A DNA stretch of 33,581 bases from Phaeovulum veldkampii DSM 11550 (lineage in GTDB: Bacteria; Pseudomonadota; Alphaproteobacteria; Rhodobacterales; Rhodobacteraceae), in the NCBI RefSeq assembly GCF_003034995.1, contig NZ_PZKF01000031.1, positions 1 to 33,581 of the forward strand. Direction: 5' to 3'. Below the pieces are notes generated by a model. It did not search any database. It saw nothing but the letters and a program-made list of their open reading frames with translations, and had not been told where the DNA came from. Shown piece by piece: positions 8,211-16,237 of the stretch. The position numbers and the translations under genes were made by a program. How positions within the stretch are numbered: position 1 is the stretch's first letter; every line of letters starts with the position of its first letter.

Positions 8211-8730
8211 CACGTCTCGCGCGGTCGGCACACCGTCGTCGCCGCCGCGATCCGGCAGGCCTTCGATCAGCCCGACCGCGCTCATGTGGGCGAGATCTGG
8301 CGCAAGGTCGCCGAACTGCTCCGCCCGCGTTGGCCCAAGCTGGCAGACCTCATGGACGCAAGCGAACACGATGTGCTGGCCTCAATTGGGCTCCGCCCGT
8401 TCTTGCCTCAAACTGTCCACGGGACAGTTTGCCGCTTCGCGGACCGGCGCGAACTCCCCCGACAGCACCGCACCAACCCCATCGAGCGCCTGAACAAGAA
8501 AGTGAAACGGCGCGCCGATATCGTCGGCGTTCGGGCATTCCTTCGGACCGGTGGCAGTCATGCCCTCACTCCCCAACGAGGCCTCCATCATGTGCATGAT
8601 CGGCGCCGTGTTGTTCGAGCAGAACGAGGAATGGCAGACCGCCAGCCGCTAGATGATGCTCGAGGCCTTCGCCCAGATCGACAAGGAGGAGATCGACCCC
8701 ATTCTCAGCATAATCACAAAAGCCGCCTGA
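8205..8730 (+). pseudogene. Decayed IS256-family (Mutator) transposase, C-terminal part
   Basis: Starting near 8205 the frame reads [39 protein letters not shown] and [10 protein letters not shown], then [19 protein letters not shown]. These are strong signatures of the C-terminal half of IS256-type transposases, the second including the catalytic-region NPIERLN block. Between [10 protein letters not shown] and PRQHR about 70 bases of unrelated sequence with a perfect palindrome interrupt the frame. After VG (about 8535) a frameshift moves the reading to [20 protein letters not shown] (from about 8575), which is broken by an in-frame TAG at 8650-8652. It then runs on to a TGA at 8728-8730. 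The N-terminal half of the gene is absent. The gene is multiply disabled. Confidence 0.8.
8410..8430. repeat. Perfect 9+3+9 palindrome inside an insertion in the IS256 remnant
   Basis: The arms AAACTGTCC (8410-8418) and GGACAGTTT (8422-8430) are exact reverse complements around a three-base spacer. The palindrome sits in roughly 70 bases (about 8383-8455) that have no counterpart in normal IS256 transposases at this point. It therefore appears to be a small inserted element or the core of a dispersed repeat rather than part of the transposase. Confidence 0.7.
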
Positions 8731-9062
8731 TCATGCCCTCAGGCCATCCGGGAAACTACACCACCTTGGCGGACGTGAACATGAATTCGGACCAGGCCCC
8801 CCGTTCCGCGCGCCTGAGCGATGCGGGGCTGGCCCGTCCCTGTTGGACCTGGCGCATCGGTGCAGGATGGCGCCAAGGCGGCCCTGACCGGCCTCTCTCG
8901 ACCAGCGGGCGATTTGCGGTATACATCTGAGGTGCAGGTTCCACTGCGCTGTCACCGCAAGCCATTCTGGCAAAGGTTTTGCAATGTCATTGGCTCGCAG
9001 TCCTGAGACGGTTGCAGAACGGGGATGCGGGGCGCGCCCCGGATGACCACGGAGGTGACGCA
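8731..9062. other. Non-coding stretch between IS remnant and nagA
   Basis: No convincing gene is seen in these 332 bases. The first part (8731 to about 8790, containing GGGAAACTACACCACCTTGG) may be the right-hand end region of the IS256-like element, although no matching left terminal repeat could be found. Further on there is an AT-richer patch around 8918-8935 (GCGGTATACATCTG) that could hold a promoter for nagA. A 14-bp GC palindrome at 9028-9041 lies 21 bases before the nagA start, and the nagA ribosome site GGAGGTGAC is near 9052. No -35/-10 pair is convincing. Confidence 0.5.
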
Positions 9063-10220
9063 ATGGCGCTACAGGCACTGACCGGGGCGCGGATTTTCGA
9101 CGGCACCGCGTTTCACGACAACGCGGGGCTGTTGGTCGAAGACGGCGAGATCGTGGGAATTGTGGCGCAGGCCGATGTGCCGCGCGGGGCGGTGCTGACC
9201 GCGCTGCCGGGCGGAGCCCTGTGCCCCGGTTTCATTGACGCGCAGGTCAATGGCGGGGCAGGGCGGCTGCTGAATGATGCACCCGATGCCCCGACGATGC
9301 AGATGATTGCCGGGGGGCACCGCCCGTTCGGTACCACCGGCTTGCTGCCCACGCTGATCACCGATCACCCCTTCGCCGTCACCGCCGCGATTGCCGCCGC
9401 GCGCGAAGCGGTGCGCGCTGATGGTGCGGTGCTGGGCCTGCATCTGGAAGGGCCGCATCTGGCGCCCGCGCGCAAGGGCACACATCTGGCCGAGTTGATG
9501 CACCCGCTGGGTGACGCGGCCATGGCCGAACTGCTGGCCGCCGCGCGGCATCTGCCGGTGCTGCTGCTGACGCTGGCCGCCGAACAGGTGACCCCGGCGC
9601 AGGTGCGCGCGCTGACGGCGGCGGGGGCGGTCGTCAGCATCGGCCATTCTGATTGCGACCATCGCGCCGCCGCGGCACTGTTTGCGGCCGGGGCGCGCGG
9701 CGTCACGCATCTGTTCAACGCGATGAGCGGGCTTGGCCACCGGGCGCCGGGGCTGGTGGGGGCGGCGCTGGAGGCCCCCGACGTCTGGGCCGGCATCATT
9801 GCCGACGGCCACCACGTCGATCCGCTGGCGCTGCGCATCGCGCTGCGCGCCAAGCGCGGGCCGGGGCGGCTGTTTCTGGTGACCGATGCAATGTCTCTGG
9901 TGGGCCAGCCCGGCGATCGGCTGACGCTGAATGGCCGCGAAATTCGCCGGCTGCGCGACGGGCAGGGCTGTTCGCGGCTGACGCTTGCCGATGGCACGCT
10001 GGCGGGGTCTGACCTCGACATGGCCTCGGCGCTGCGCTTTGCGGTGGCCCATCTTGAGGTGCCGCTGGCCGAGGCGTTGCGGATGGCTGCGACCTATCCG
10101 GCCGATTTCCTGGGGCTGGGTAGTCGCGGGCGGCTGCGGCCCGGTGCGCGGGCCGATCTGGTGCATCTGGACGCGGGCTTGCAGGTGTGCCGGGTCTGGA
10201 TCAGGGGCCGCGTTGCCTAG
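9063..10220 (+). CDS. nagA: N-acetylglucosamine-6-phosphate deacetylase
   Basis: The 385-residue enzyme converts GlcNAc-6-phosphate to glucosamine-6-phosphate and acetate in amino-sugar and peptidoglycan recycling. It shows the NagA pattern PGFIDAQVNGGAG near the N terminus, the metal ligands Glu129 in LHLEGPHLAP, His195 in SIGHSD and His216 in THLFNAM, the DGHHVDP loop, and the catalytic Asp275 in VTDAMS. The three ligands fall at nearly the same positions as in the E. coli enzyme. GGAGG about seven bases upstream supports the ATG at 9063. No nagB, PTS or regulator gene is adjacent; the gene stands alone between the IS scar and a convergent peroxidase gene, whose stop codon it overlaps. Confidence 0.93.
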   Translation: MALQALTGARIFDGTAFHDNAGLLVEDGEIVGIVAQADVPRGAVLTALPGGALCPGFIDAQVNGGAGRLLNDAPDAPTMQMIAGGHRPFGTTGLLPTLITDHPFAVTAAIAAAREAVRADGAVLGLHLEGPHLAPARKGTHLAELMHPLGDAAMAELLAAARHLPVLLLTLAAEQVTPAQVRALTAAGAVVSIGHSDCDHRAAAALFAAGARGVTHLFNAMSGLGHRAPGLVGAALEAPDVWAGIIADGHHVDPLALRIALRAKRGPGRLFLVTDAMSLVGQPGDRLTLNGREIRRLRDGQGCSRLTLADGTLAGSDLDMASALRFAVAHLEVPLAEALRMAATYPADFLGLGSRGRLRPGARADLVHLDAGLQVCRVWIRGRVA

Positions 10221-10229
10221 CGCGGCAAC
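10212..10229. terminator. Shared hairpin at the convergent nagA / peroxidase ends
   Basis: GTTGCC (10212-10217) pairs exactly with GGCAAC (10224-10229) around a six-base loop that contains both stop codons. As both genes end here, the symmetric hairpin could serve transcription from both sides. There is no T run, so termination strength is uncertain. Confidence 0.4.
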
Positions 10230-10741
10230 AGCCGTTCGATCTGGGCGACGATTTCGGGCGACAGCGGCTCGGTTCCCGCGCGCCATGTGGCGACCACCTC
10301 GCCCTCGCCATCCAGCAGAACCTTGCTGAAGTTCCAGCGCGGGGCAAAGCCCTTTTCGGCCCGGACCCAGCCGTAGAACGGATGCGCCGCCCGGCCGCGG
10401 ACATGGGTGATGTCGGTCATCGGCAGTGTCAGGTTGAAATTCACCTCGCAGAATTCCTTGACCTTCTGGGTCGAGTTATATTCCTGCGCAAAGTCGTCCG
10501 AGGGCACCGCCAGCACCACCAGCCCGCGGTCGCGGTAGCGGTCCCACAGCGCCTGAAGCGCGGAATATTGCGGGGTATAGCCGCACATCGAGGCAGTGTT
10601 GACGACCAGCACGGGTCCGCCGCGCCAGTCAGCGGTATTCAGCGTGCCGCCATCGATCGAGGGAAACTGAAACGCAGGCCCGGCCATGGCGGGGGTGGCC
10701 AGCATCAGCAGAACGGCAAAGGTTGCGGGGCGGGCGGTCAT
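10217..10741 (-). CDS. Glutathione peroxidase family protein, periplasmic, Cys type
   Basis: The 174-residue precursor has a short signal peptide (cleavage probably after Ala20, TPAMA|GPAF), so the mature enzyme should work in the periplasm on peroxides. The peroxidatic residue is a cysteine, Cys53 in VVNTASMCGYTPQY, not selenocysteine. The Trp-Asn pair of the catalytic site is present (RWNFSK, Trp136-Asn137). The catalytic glutamine that usually follows the PCN motif is replaced: the stretch reads VPSDDF, with Asp83 at the Gln position. A second cysteine, Cys98 in VKEFCEV, could resolve the active-site sulfenic acid. CGGAGA precedes the ATG. It is the last gene before the convergent nagA. 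Confidence 0.88.
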   Translation of the reverse strand: MTARPATFAVLLMLATPAMAGPAFQFPSIDGGTLNTADWRGGPVLVVNTASMCGYTPQYSALQALWDRYRDRGLVVLAVPSDDFAQEYNSTQKVKEFCEVNFNLTLPMTDITHVRGRAAHPFYGWVRAEKGFAPRWNFSKVLLDGEGEVVATWRAGTEPLSPEIVAQIERLLPR

Positions 10742-10827
10742 GGCGGCAGTCTCCGGTCTGACGGGGTCTTGGGCATGACATAGCGCAAAATCGGCGCAGG
10801 CAATGGCCGCCAGCACCGGATGCCCGC

Positions 10828-11931
10828 TCAGGTTCGGTAAAGCCTGACCCCCAGCCCGCCATGCGGCACCGGCGGGCCGGGCGGCTGAAACCGCAGGCCG
10901 GTGGCCTTGGCCAGCGCAGGCTCGCTCGTCACCAGCCCCACGCGCCAGCCTGCAAACCGGGCCAGCAGGGTCTGACCCAGGGCGGCGTAAAGGCCATAGA
11001 GCAGCTTTTTATTGCCGATCCGCGCGCCATAGGGCGGGTTCACGATCACCAGCCCCGGCGGCCCCGGCGGCGGGGTCAGGTCGCCGATCGACTGCGCCTC
11101 AAAGGTCACCAGATCGCTGATCCCGGCGCGCTCGGCATTGGCGCGGCTCATCCGGATCGCGCCGGCGTCGCGGTCATAGCCAAAGAACCGGGCGGCGGGG
11201 CGGGGGCCGGGCGGTGCGTTGCGCATCCGCTGCCAGACGGCCGGGTCAAAGCTGGCTAGCTGCTCAAAGGCGAAATGGCGCGACCGGCCGGGGTGCAGCC
11301 CCGCGGCGATCTCGGCGGCCTCGATCACGAAGGTGCCCGAGCCGCACATCGGGTCAACCACGGCCTGGCTGCCGTCATAGCCGCATTGGCGCAGGAACAG
11401 CGCCGCCAGAGTTTCGCGCATCGGTGCCTTTGACACCGCCTCCTTGTGGCCGCGCTTGTGCAGCGACTCGCCCGAGGTATCCAGGCTGATCGTGCACAGA
11501 TCGTCGTCGATGCGCAGTTTGATGACCAGTTCGGCCTCGGGCGAGATCGTGGCGCCCAGTTCCTCGCGCAGCGCGGTTTCGATCCGCTGCGCGGCGGCGC
11601 CCGCGTGATAGATCCGCGAGCCTTTGCATGCCGCCTCGACCCGCAGCGGCACATCCGGTCGCAGCGTGTCGGCCCAGGGAAACTTGCGCGCGCGCTTGTC
11701 CAGTTGGGCCAGATGAAAGGCCCGGAATGCGCCGATCCGTGCCAGCACCCGGCTGGCGCCGCGCAGTTCCAGATTGGCGCGCCAGACATCGGGCCAGCCG
11801 CCCTGCAGTTCCACCCCGCCCGCAACCGGCGTGGCAGAGGCAAAGCCCAAGGCCCGCGCCTCGTCGCACAGCAGAGGTTCAAGGCCCGGCGGGGCCACGA
11901 GGAAGATATCAAAATCAGCTTGCGTGTTCAT
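10828..11931 (-). CDS. THUMP-domain RNA methyltransferase (RlmL N-terminal-type, class I SAM)
   Basis: The 367-residue protein has an N-terminal THUMP-type RNA-binding half (FDIFLVAPPGLEPLLCDEA, then the KGSRIYHAGAAAQRIE segment). A Rossmann methyltransferase domain follows, with the motif VDPMCGSGTFVIEAAEIAAG and the catalytic NPPYGAR motif of N2-guanine or N6-adenine methylases. The pattern corresponds to the m2G2445-forming half of RlmL (YcbY). It lacks the RlmK domain found fused in E. coli, as is usual in alphaproteobacteria. It should modify 23S rRNA. The start at 11931 is chosen because the family begins a few residues before this LVAPPGLE strand. It lies between dgkA and the peroxidase gene in the same direction. 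Confidence 0.87.
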   Translation of the reverse strand: MNTQADFDIFLVAPPGLEPLLCDEARALGFASATPVAGGVELQGGWPDVWRANLELRGASRVLARIGAFRAFHLAQLDKRARKFPWADTLRPDVPLRVEAACKGSRIYHAGAAAQRIETALREELGATISPEAELVIKLRIDDDLCTISLDTSGESLHKRGHKEAVSKAPMRETLAALFLRQCGYDGSQAVVDPMCGSGTFVIEAAEIAAGLHPGRSRHFAFEQLASFDPAVWQRMRNAPPGPRPAARFFGYDRDAGAIRMSRANAERAGISDLVTFEAQSIGDLTPPPGPPGLVIVNPPYGARIGNKKLLYGLYAALGQTLLARFAGWRVGLVTSEPALAKATGLRFQPPGPPVPHGGLGVRLYRT

Positions 11932-12011
11932 CCCGCCCGCATAGCCGGGAACGGGGGCCGGATCGACAGCTTTCTGCTGCCCGCCGGCCCGGCGCGGCGG
12001 ATCGCGCGGCC

Positions 12012-12392
12012 TCAAGCCAGCAGGGCATAGCCCAGCCACAGCGCCGCCGCCGCGATCACGCAGGCCACCGCGACCGAGCCCAGATCCTTGGCATCGCGCG
12101 CAAATTCTGCCCAGTCTGGCGACAGTTGGTCAACCAGACATTCGATCGCGGTGTTCAGCGCCTCGACCGCGATCAGGATCAGGATCAGCACCGCGAAAAC
12201 CACGATCTTCAGCGCGCCGACCCCCACCAAGGCCAGCAGCGCAAACCCCGCCGCGCCGCCCAGCAGTTCATGGCGAAACGCGGTTTCGGCCCACAATCTG
12301 CGCAGCCCCGAGGCCGAATAGCCCCCCGCAGCCAGCAGATGCCGCCCGCCGGTAATCCGCCGCGGTCGTTCGCGGCGACTGTCATTGGTCAT
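12012..12392 (-). CDS. dgkA: Diacylglycerol kinase, DgkA family
   Basis: The 126-residue membrane protein has three hydrophobic helices and the DgkA signature EALNTAIECLVDQL followed by ARDAKDLGSVAV. In this family the Glu and Asn of ALNTAIE bind Mg-ATP. It phosphorylates diacylglycerol to phosphatidic acid at the inner membrane. The ATG at 12392 is preceded by a run of six G, so it is preferred over ATGs at 12410 and 12407. It follows eptA by only 14 bases. EptA takes phosphoethanolamine from phosphatidylethanolamine and leaves diacylglycerol, so DgkA is a natural partner that returns this lipid to phospholipid synthesis. The N-terminal 30-35 residues are longer and more basic than in E. coli DgkA. 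Confidence 0.92.
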   Translation of the reverse strand: MTNDSRRERPRRITGGRHLLAAGGYSASGLRRLWAETAFRHELLGGAAGFALLALVGVGALKIVVFAVLILILIAVEALNTAIECLVDQLSPDWAEFARDAKDLGSVAVACVIAAAALWLGYALLA

Positions 12393-12406
12393 GCGGCCCC
12401 CCTGCA

Positions 12407-14056
12407 TCACCCCGGTGTCCGGTGGCAGCCCGCAAACAGATTCAGCCCGTCGCGCCGCGCCCCGGTCTGAATATCCATCATTCCAAGCGCGGTGTGAAAC
12501 AGGTTGTCATGGCTGGCCGGCTGCCCCGCCCGCGCCGACAGGCAGGCGACATCCAGCCCGAAGGCCGATTTATAGGCCTCGGACAGCCACATCACCATTG
12601 GCACCCGCGTTTGCGTCTCGGGCGCCATGAACCACGGCGCGCCATGCAGATACAGCCCGCCCTCGCCCAGTGACTCGCCGTGGTCCGAGACATAGAGCAG
12701 CGCCGGGATCACCCGGTCCTGCGCGGCCAGCATGTCGATCGTGCTGGCCAGAACATGGTCGGTGTAGGCGATGGTATTGTCATAGGCGTTGCGAATTTCG
12801 GCATCCGTGCAACTGGTCAGTTCGGCGCTTTGGCAGGCCGGGGTAAAGCGTTCATGGGTTTTCGGGTAGCGCAGGTGGTAGGCCGGGCCATGGCTGCCGA
12901 TCTGGTGCAGCACCACCACGGTATCTTTGGTCATCGTTTCGGCAAGGTCTTGCAGCGCGCCCAGAAAGATACCGTCATCGCATTCGCCGTCGTGACAGAA
13001 CGCGGGGTCATTCAGCGCGATCATCTGGCGGCTGGGAACGCGGGCGGCAATATGCTTGTCGCCGGTGTTGTTGTCCCACCATTCGACATGCACCCCGGCG
13101 TGGGTCAGCACATCGAGCAGGTTTTCGCGCGCCTCGCCGCGTTCGTAGGAATAATCCGTCCGCCCGAGCTGCGAGAACATGCACGGCAGAGATACCGCGG
13201 TGGCGGTGCCGCAACTGGTCACATCGGTAAAGGCGATGACATCGCGCGCGGCCAGTTCGGGTGTGGTGTCGCGGGCATAGCCGTTCAGTCCGAAATCCTG
13301 CGCGCGGGCGGTTTCACCTGCCACGATCACCGTCAGAACGGGTTTGCTGGCGGCTTGCAACAGCGGGCCGGGTCGGGCATCACGCCCCAGCGGCGCCACG
13401 ACGATTTCGCGGGATTTCTGGATCATCCGCAGATACCGCAACGCGCCTGACAGCGGTGCGCCGGGCTGATAGGCCGCCATGAGTTCCTTGTTGCCGCGCA
13501 GCACGACCGAATATGTCTTGAAATCGGTCATCAGCAGCCCGACGCACAGCGCGGCTGCCAGCCCGGCCAGCCCCGCATGGCGCAGCAGATCGCGCGCCAG
13601 CGGCTGCGGTCGCACCCGCACCCACAGCACCATGGCCGCGGGCAGCAGCCCGAACAGCGCCACATGGGTCAGGAAGGCCGGGGTAATCAGGTGTTTGGAT
13701 TCGGTCACCGTAGTCGTCACCGCGTTCTGGATCATCTCGCGGTCGATCACCACGCCCAGCGTATCGACATAGAACGATGTCATCGCCGACAGGATCAGCA
13801 GCAGCACCAGAACCGGCTTTTGCAGCCAGCGAAACCCCAGCAGCGTTATGACCAGCAGTGTCAGCGCCCAGACCGATGCGCCAAAGGCCGCCAGCGTACC
13901 CAATTGCCCCTCAAACAGCCGGTAGCCGTGCTGCCAGAACGTGTCATTGCAGGCGACCATGATGAACAGTGCGACAAGGCCGTTCAGTGCGGCGGCGGAC
14001 ACAATCGGGCGCTGCGGAAGGCGCGGCAGACGTGCAGAAGGGGCAGGGGTTATCAT
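12407..14056 (-). CDS. eptA: Phosphoethanolamine-lipid A transferase (EptA/PmrC type)
   Basis: The 549-residue inner-membrane enzyme has five N-terminal membrane helices (between about residues 20 and 180) and a periplasmic sulfatase-fold domain. That domain has the metal residue Glu248 in VAGETARA, the nucleophile Thr284 in SCGTATAVSLPCMFS, and YVSDHGESLGEGG with the metal-binding Asp-His pair. These match EptA enzymes, which transfer phosphoethanolamine from phosphatidylethanolamine to lipid A phosphates. The modification lowers negative charge and protects against cationic peptides. CAGGA precedes the ATG at 14056. It is downstream of a two-component system and upstream of dgkA in the same direction. 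The acceptor (lipid A or another glycolipid) is inferred from the family. Confidence 0.92.
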   Translation of the reverse strand: MITPAPSARLPRLPQRPIVSAAALNGLVALFIMVACNDTFWQHGYRLFEGQLGTLAAFGASVWALTLLVITLLGFRWLQKPVLVLLLILSAMTSFYVDTLGVVIDREMIQNAVTTTVTESKHLITPAFLTHVALFGLLPAAMVLWVRVRPQPLARDLLRHAGLAGLAAALCVGLLMTDFKTYSVVLRGNKELMAAYQPGAPLSGALRYLRMIQKSREIVVAPLGRDARPGPLLQAASKPVLTVIVAGETARAQDFGLNGYARDTTPELAARDVIAFTDVTSCGTATAVSLPCMFSQLGRTDYSYERGEARENLLDVLTHAGVHVEWWDNNTGDKHIAARVPSRQMIALNDPAFCHDGECDDGIFLGALQDLAETMTKDTVVVLHQIGSHGPAYHLRYPKTHERFTPACQSAELTSCTDAEIRNAYDNTIAYTDHVLASTIDMLAAQDRVIPALLYVSDHGESLGEGGLYLHGAPWFMAPETQTRVPMVMWLSEAYKSAFGLDVACLSARAGQPASHDNLFHTALGMMDIQTGARRDGLNLFAGCHRTPG

Positions 14057-14118
14057 GCGGCAATCCTGAAGTTGCAATTGCTTCAGATCGCGCGCCAAGC
14101 TGACAGCAGGCTGAACGC

Positions 14119-15435
14119 TCAGGCCGGGATCAGCGCGGCCTCGAACCCGTCGTTGCGCCCCGGCGCGGGCGACGACAGCACCAGACGCGCGCCTGCGGCC
14201 TCGGCGATCGAGGCTGCGATGGCCAGCCCCAACCCGGCGCCGCGGGCGCGGCTGCCCGCCCGCTCGAACCGGCGGGTCAGCCGGTCAAGCTGGTCTGGGG
14301 GCACCACCGGGCCTGCGTTGACCACCCGCAGGCTGGCATCGGCCCCCAGCGTCACGGCGACAGGCTGGGCGGGGTCGCCATGGGTCAGCGCGTTTTCGAT
14401 CAGGTTGCGGGCCAGAATCGCAAAGGCGTCCGGGTCCAGTCGTGAGGGGGCGGCGGCTGGCAGGCTCAGCCGCAGCCGTGGCGCGCCCGCGCGGGTGAAA
14501 TCGGCCACGACCAGATCAAGGATCGGCGCCAGATCGCGCGGGGCAGGGGCCAGCACAGCGCCACCCTCGGCGCGCGACAGGTCCAGCAGCTTGGCGCCCA
14601 GCCGCGCCAGCCGTTGCAATTCGGCCTCGATGGCACGGGCGCGGTCGCGCAGCGGGCCGTCGGGTGCCTCGGCGATCAGCCGCTGGGTCTGCGCCAGCGA
14701 GGCCGCGACCGGGGTGCGCAATTCATGTGCGGCATTGGCGGTAAAGTTGCGCTCGGCCTCCAGCGTGCGCGCCAGATGCGCCATCAGCCGGTTTACCGCA
14801 TCGCGGATGGGCATCAGTTCGGTCTGAAGCCCGGCCGTTGTCAGCGGCGCAAGGTCGGAGGCATCGCGCCCCGCCACCTCGGCCGAGAGCGCCGCCACCG
14901 GCCGCAACCGGCAGGCGGTGAACCACAAGACCCCGAGCAGGCTGAGCGGCAGCAAGACCAGCACCGGCAAAACCAGTGCGCCTGTTGTTTCCAGCGTCGC
15001 CTCGCGCCGGTTCTCCAGCGGTTCGGCCACCTCGATCAGATAGTCGCCCGAAACGGTGCTGCTGGTATAGATGCGATGATCGGCAGTGGTGCGATAGCCA
15101 GGGCGGGGCGCGGTGGCAAAGGTCTCGGCGCGCGCATCCTGAGATTGCAGCAAGATGGCGCCATCGCGGCCCCGCACCACATAGGTCAGATATTCCTCGT
15201 GCGGTCGGACTGGCGACACCCGGCGGGCGGGTGTGTCGGGGCCGGTGTTGATGATCTCGGTCACAGCCAGCGGCAAAAGGCGTTCGGCGGTTTCTCGCAG
15301 CGCGCTGTCGAACACCTCGTCCAGCTCCTCGCGCAGGACCAGCGCCGCGCCGAGGATCGCGGCCAGCCACATCAGGCCCAGCCCCAGCACCAGACCAAAG
15401 GCCAGATCGCGGCGCAGGCTGCGTGGCGCGCTCAT
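14119..15435 (-). CDS. Sensor histidine kinase, PmrB/QseC-like
   Basis: The 438-residue kinase has two membrane helices (about 11-34 and 151-173) flanking a periplasmic sensor region of about 115 residues. This is followed by a HAMP-like linker, the phosphoacceptor His237 in AAHELRTPVAAS, and an ATPase domain with N-box NLIENALTHG and the glycine-rich GAGLGLAIAASI. It would autophosphorylate and pass the phosphate to the regulator encoded just upstream. The ATG overlaps the stop codon of that regulator (ATGA), so the pair is translationally coupled. The operon continues after 62 bases into eptA and dgkA, which suggests an envelope-stress signal such as metal ions or cationic peptides. No iron-binding ExxE motif is evident in the sensor region, so the signal is unknown. 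Confidence 0.9.
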   Translation of the reverse strand: MSAPRSLRRDLAFGLVLGLGLMWLAAILGAALVLREELDEVFDSALRETAERLLPLAVTEIINTGPDTPARRVSPVRPHEEYLTYVVRGRDGAILLQSQDARAETFATAPRPGYRTTADHRIYTSSTVSGDYLIEVAEPLENRREATLETTGALVLPVLVLLPLSLLGVLWFTACRLRPVAALSAEVAGRDASDLAPLTTAGLQTELMPIRDAVNRLMAHLARTLEAERNFTANAAHELRTPVAASLAQTQRLIAEAPDGPLRDRARAIEAELQRLARLGAKLLDLSRAEGGAVLAPAPRDLAPILDLVVADFTRAGAPRLRLSLPAAAPSRLDPDAFAILARNLIENALTHGDPAQPVAVTLGADASLRVVNAGPVVPPDQLDRLTRRFERAGSRARGAGLGLAIAASIAEAAGARLVLSSPAPGRNDGFEAALIPA

Positions 15436-16091
15436 GGTTGGCCCAGGCGGTAGCCAAGGCCGCGGTGCGTCTCGATCACGGCGCGCCCCAGCTTTTTGCG
15501 CAGGCGGCTGACATAAACCTCGATCGTGTTGCTTTCGACCTCGGCGTTGAAAGAATAGAGCCGCTCTTCCAGAATACCTTTGGGCACGATCACGCCGGGG
15601 CGCGCCAGCAGCGCCTCGAATATCGCCCATTCCCGCTGACTGAGCGTGACCGCCCCCTGTGGCCCGGTGATCGCACGGGCGGCAAGGTTGATCTCCAGAT
15701 CGCCCAAGGCCAGCCGGGGGTTTGGGTTGCCCGCATAGCGCCGCGCTACCGCGCCGATCCGGGCCGACAGTTCGGCCAGATCGAACGGCTTGATCAGATA
15801 ATCGTCGGCCCCGGCATTCAGCCCCTCGATCCGCTCGGTGATCCGGTCGCGCGCGGTCAGGATGATGACGGGCACCGCCGCCCCGCGCGCGCGATAGCTG
15901 CGCAGAAAATCCAGCCCGCGCCCGTCGGGCAGCATCAGATCGAGCAGGATCAGGTCATAGGCCACGGTCTGGGTGCAGGCCTGCGCATCGGCCAGCGTCT
16001 CGACCCAGTCAGGGGTGTGGCCCTCGGCCAGGATCTGGTCGCGCACGGCGGGGCCAAGGCCCGGATCATCCTCGATCAGCAATATCCGCAT
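15432..16091 (-). CDS. OmpR-family response regulator, PmrA/QseB-like
   Basis: The 219-residue protein has a receiver domain with the acidic pair Asp8-Asp9, the phosphoacceptor Asp51 (LILLDLMLPDG) and Lys101 (DYLIKPFD). A winged-helix DNA-binding domain follows, with VSRLRKKLGRAVIETHRGLGYRL at its end, the recognition-helix and wing region of OmpR proteins. It is the cognate partner of the kinase downstream and is likely to control the eptA-dgkA genes and its own operon. It is the first gene of the minus-strand run and is divergent from the GntR regulator gene, with 146 bases between the starts. The start at 16091 gives the normal N terminus MRILLIEDD. Confidence 0.93.
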   Translation of the reverse strand: MRILLIEDDPGLGPAVRDQILAEGHTPDWVETLADAQACTQTVAYDLILLDLMLPDGRGLDFLRSYRARGAAVPVIILTARDRITERIEGLNAGADDYLIKPFDLAELSARIGAVARRYAGNPNPRLALGDLEINLAARAITGPQGAVTLSQREWAIFEALLARPGVIVPKGILEERLYSFNAEVESNTIEVYVSRLRKKLGRAVIETHRGLGYRLGQP

Positions 16092-16237
16092 CTGTGGCCT
16101 GTTGCCTCCTTGCGCCTGGCCCCGCATGTCGGCGCAAGCTGACACCCGCCTGCGCGCCCGCGCAAGCCCCGTTCGGGCGTGGGCGACCGGGGTCGGCTGT
16201 TGATCGGGCCGGGCGCGCGGCCTATAGCGTGGGCAGC

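Noticed and set aside
9028-9041. 14-bp GC palindrome (CGGGGCG repeat) upstream of nagA
   Set aside because: Pure GC dyads of this length arise often in such DNA, and it lies close to the ribosome site without other signals; not called as an operator.
12680-13450. Plus-strand open frame within eptA
   Set aside because: Antisense to the conserved sulfatase domain of eptA and without any plausible start signal.
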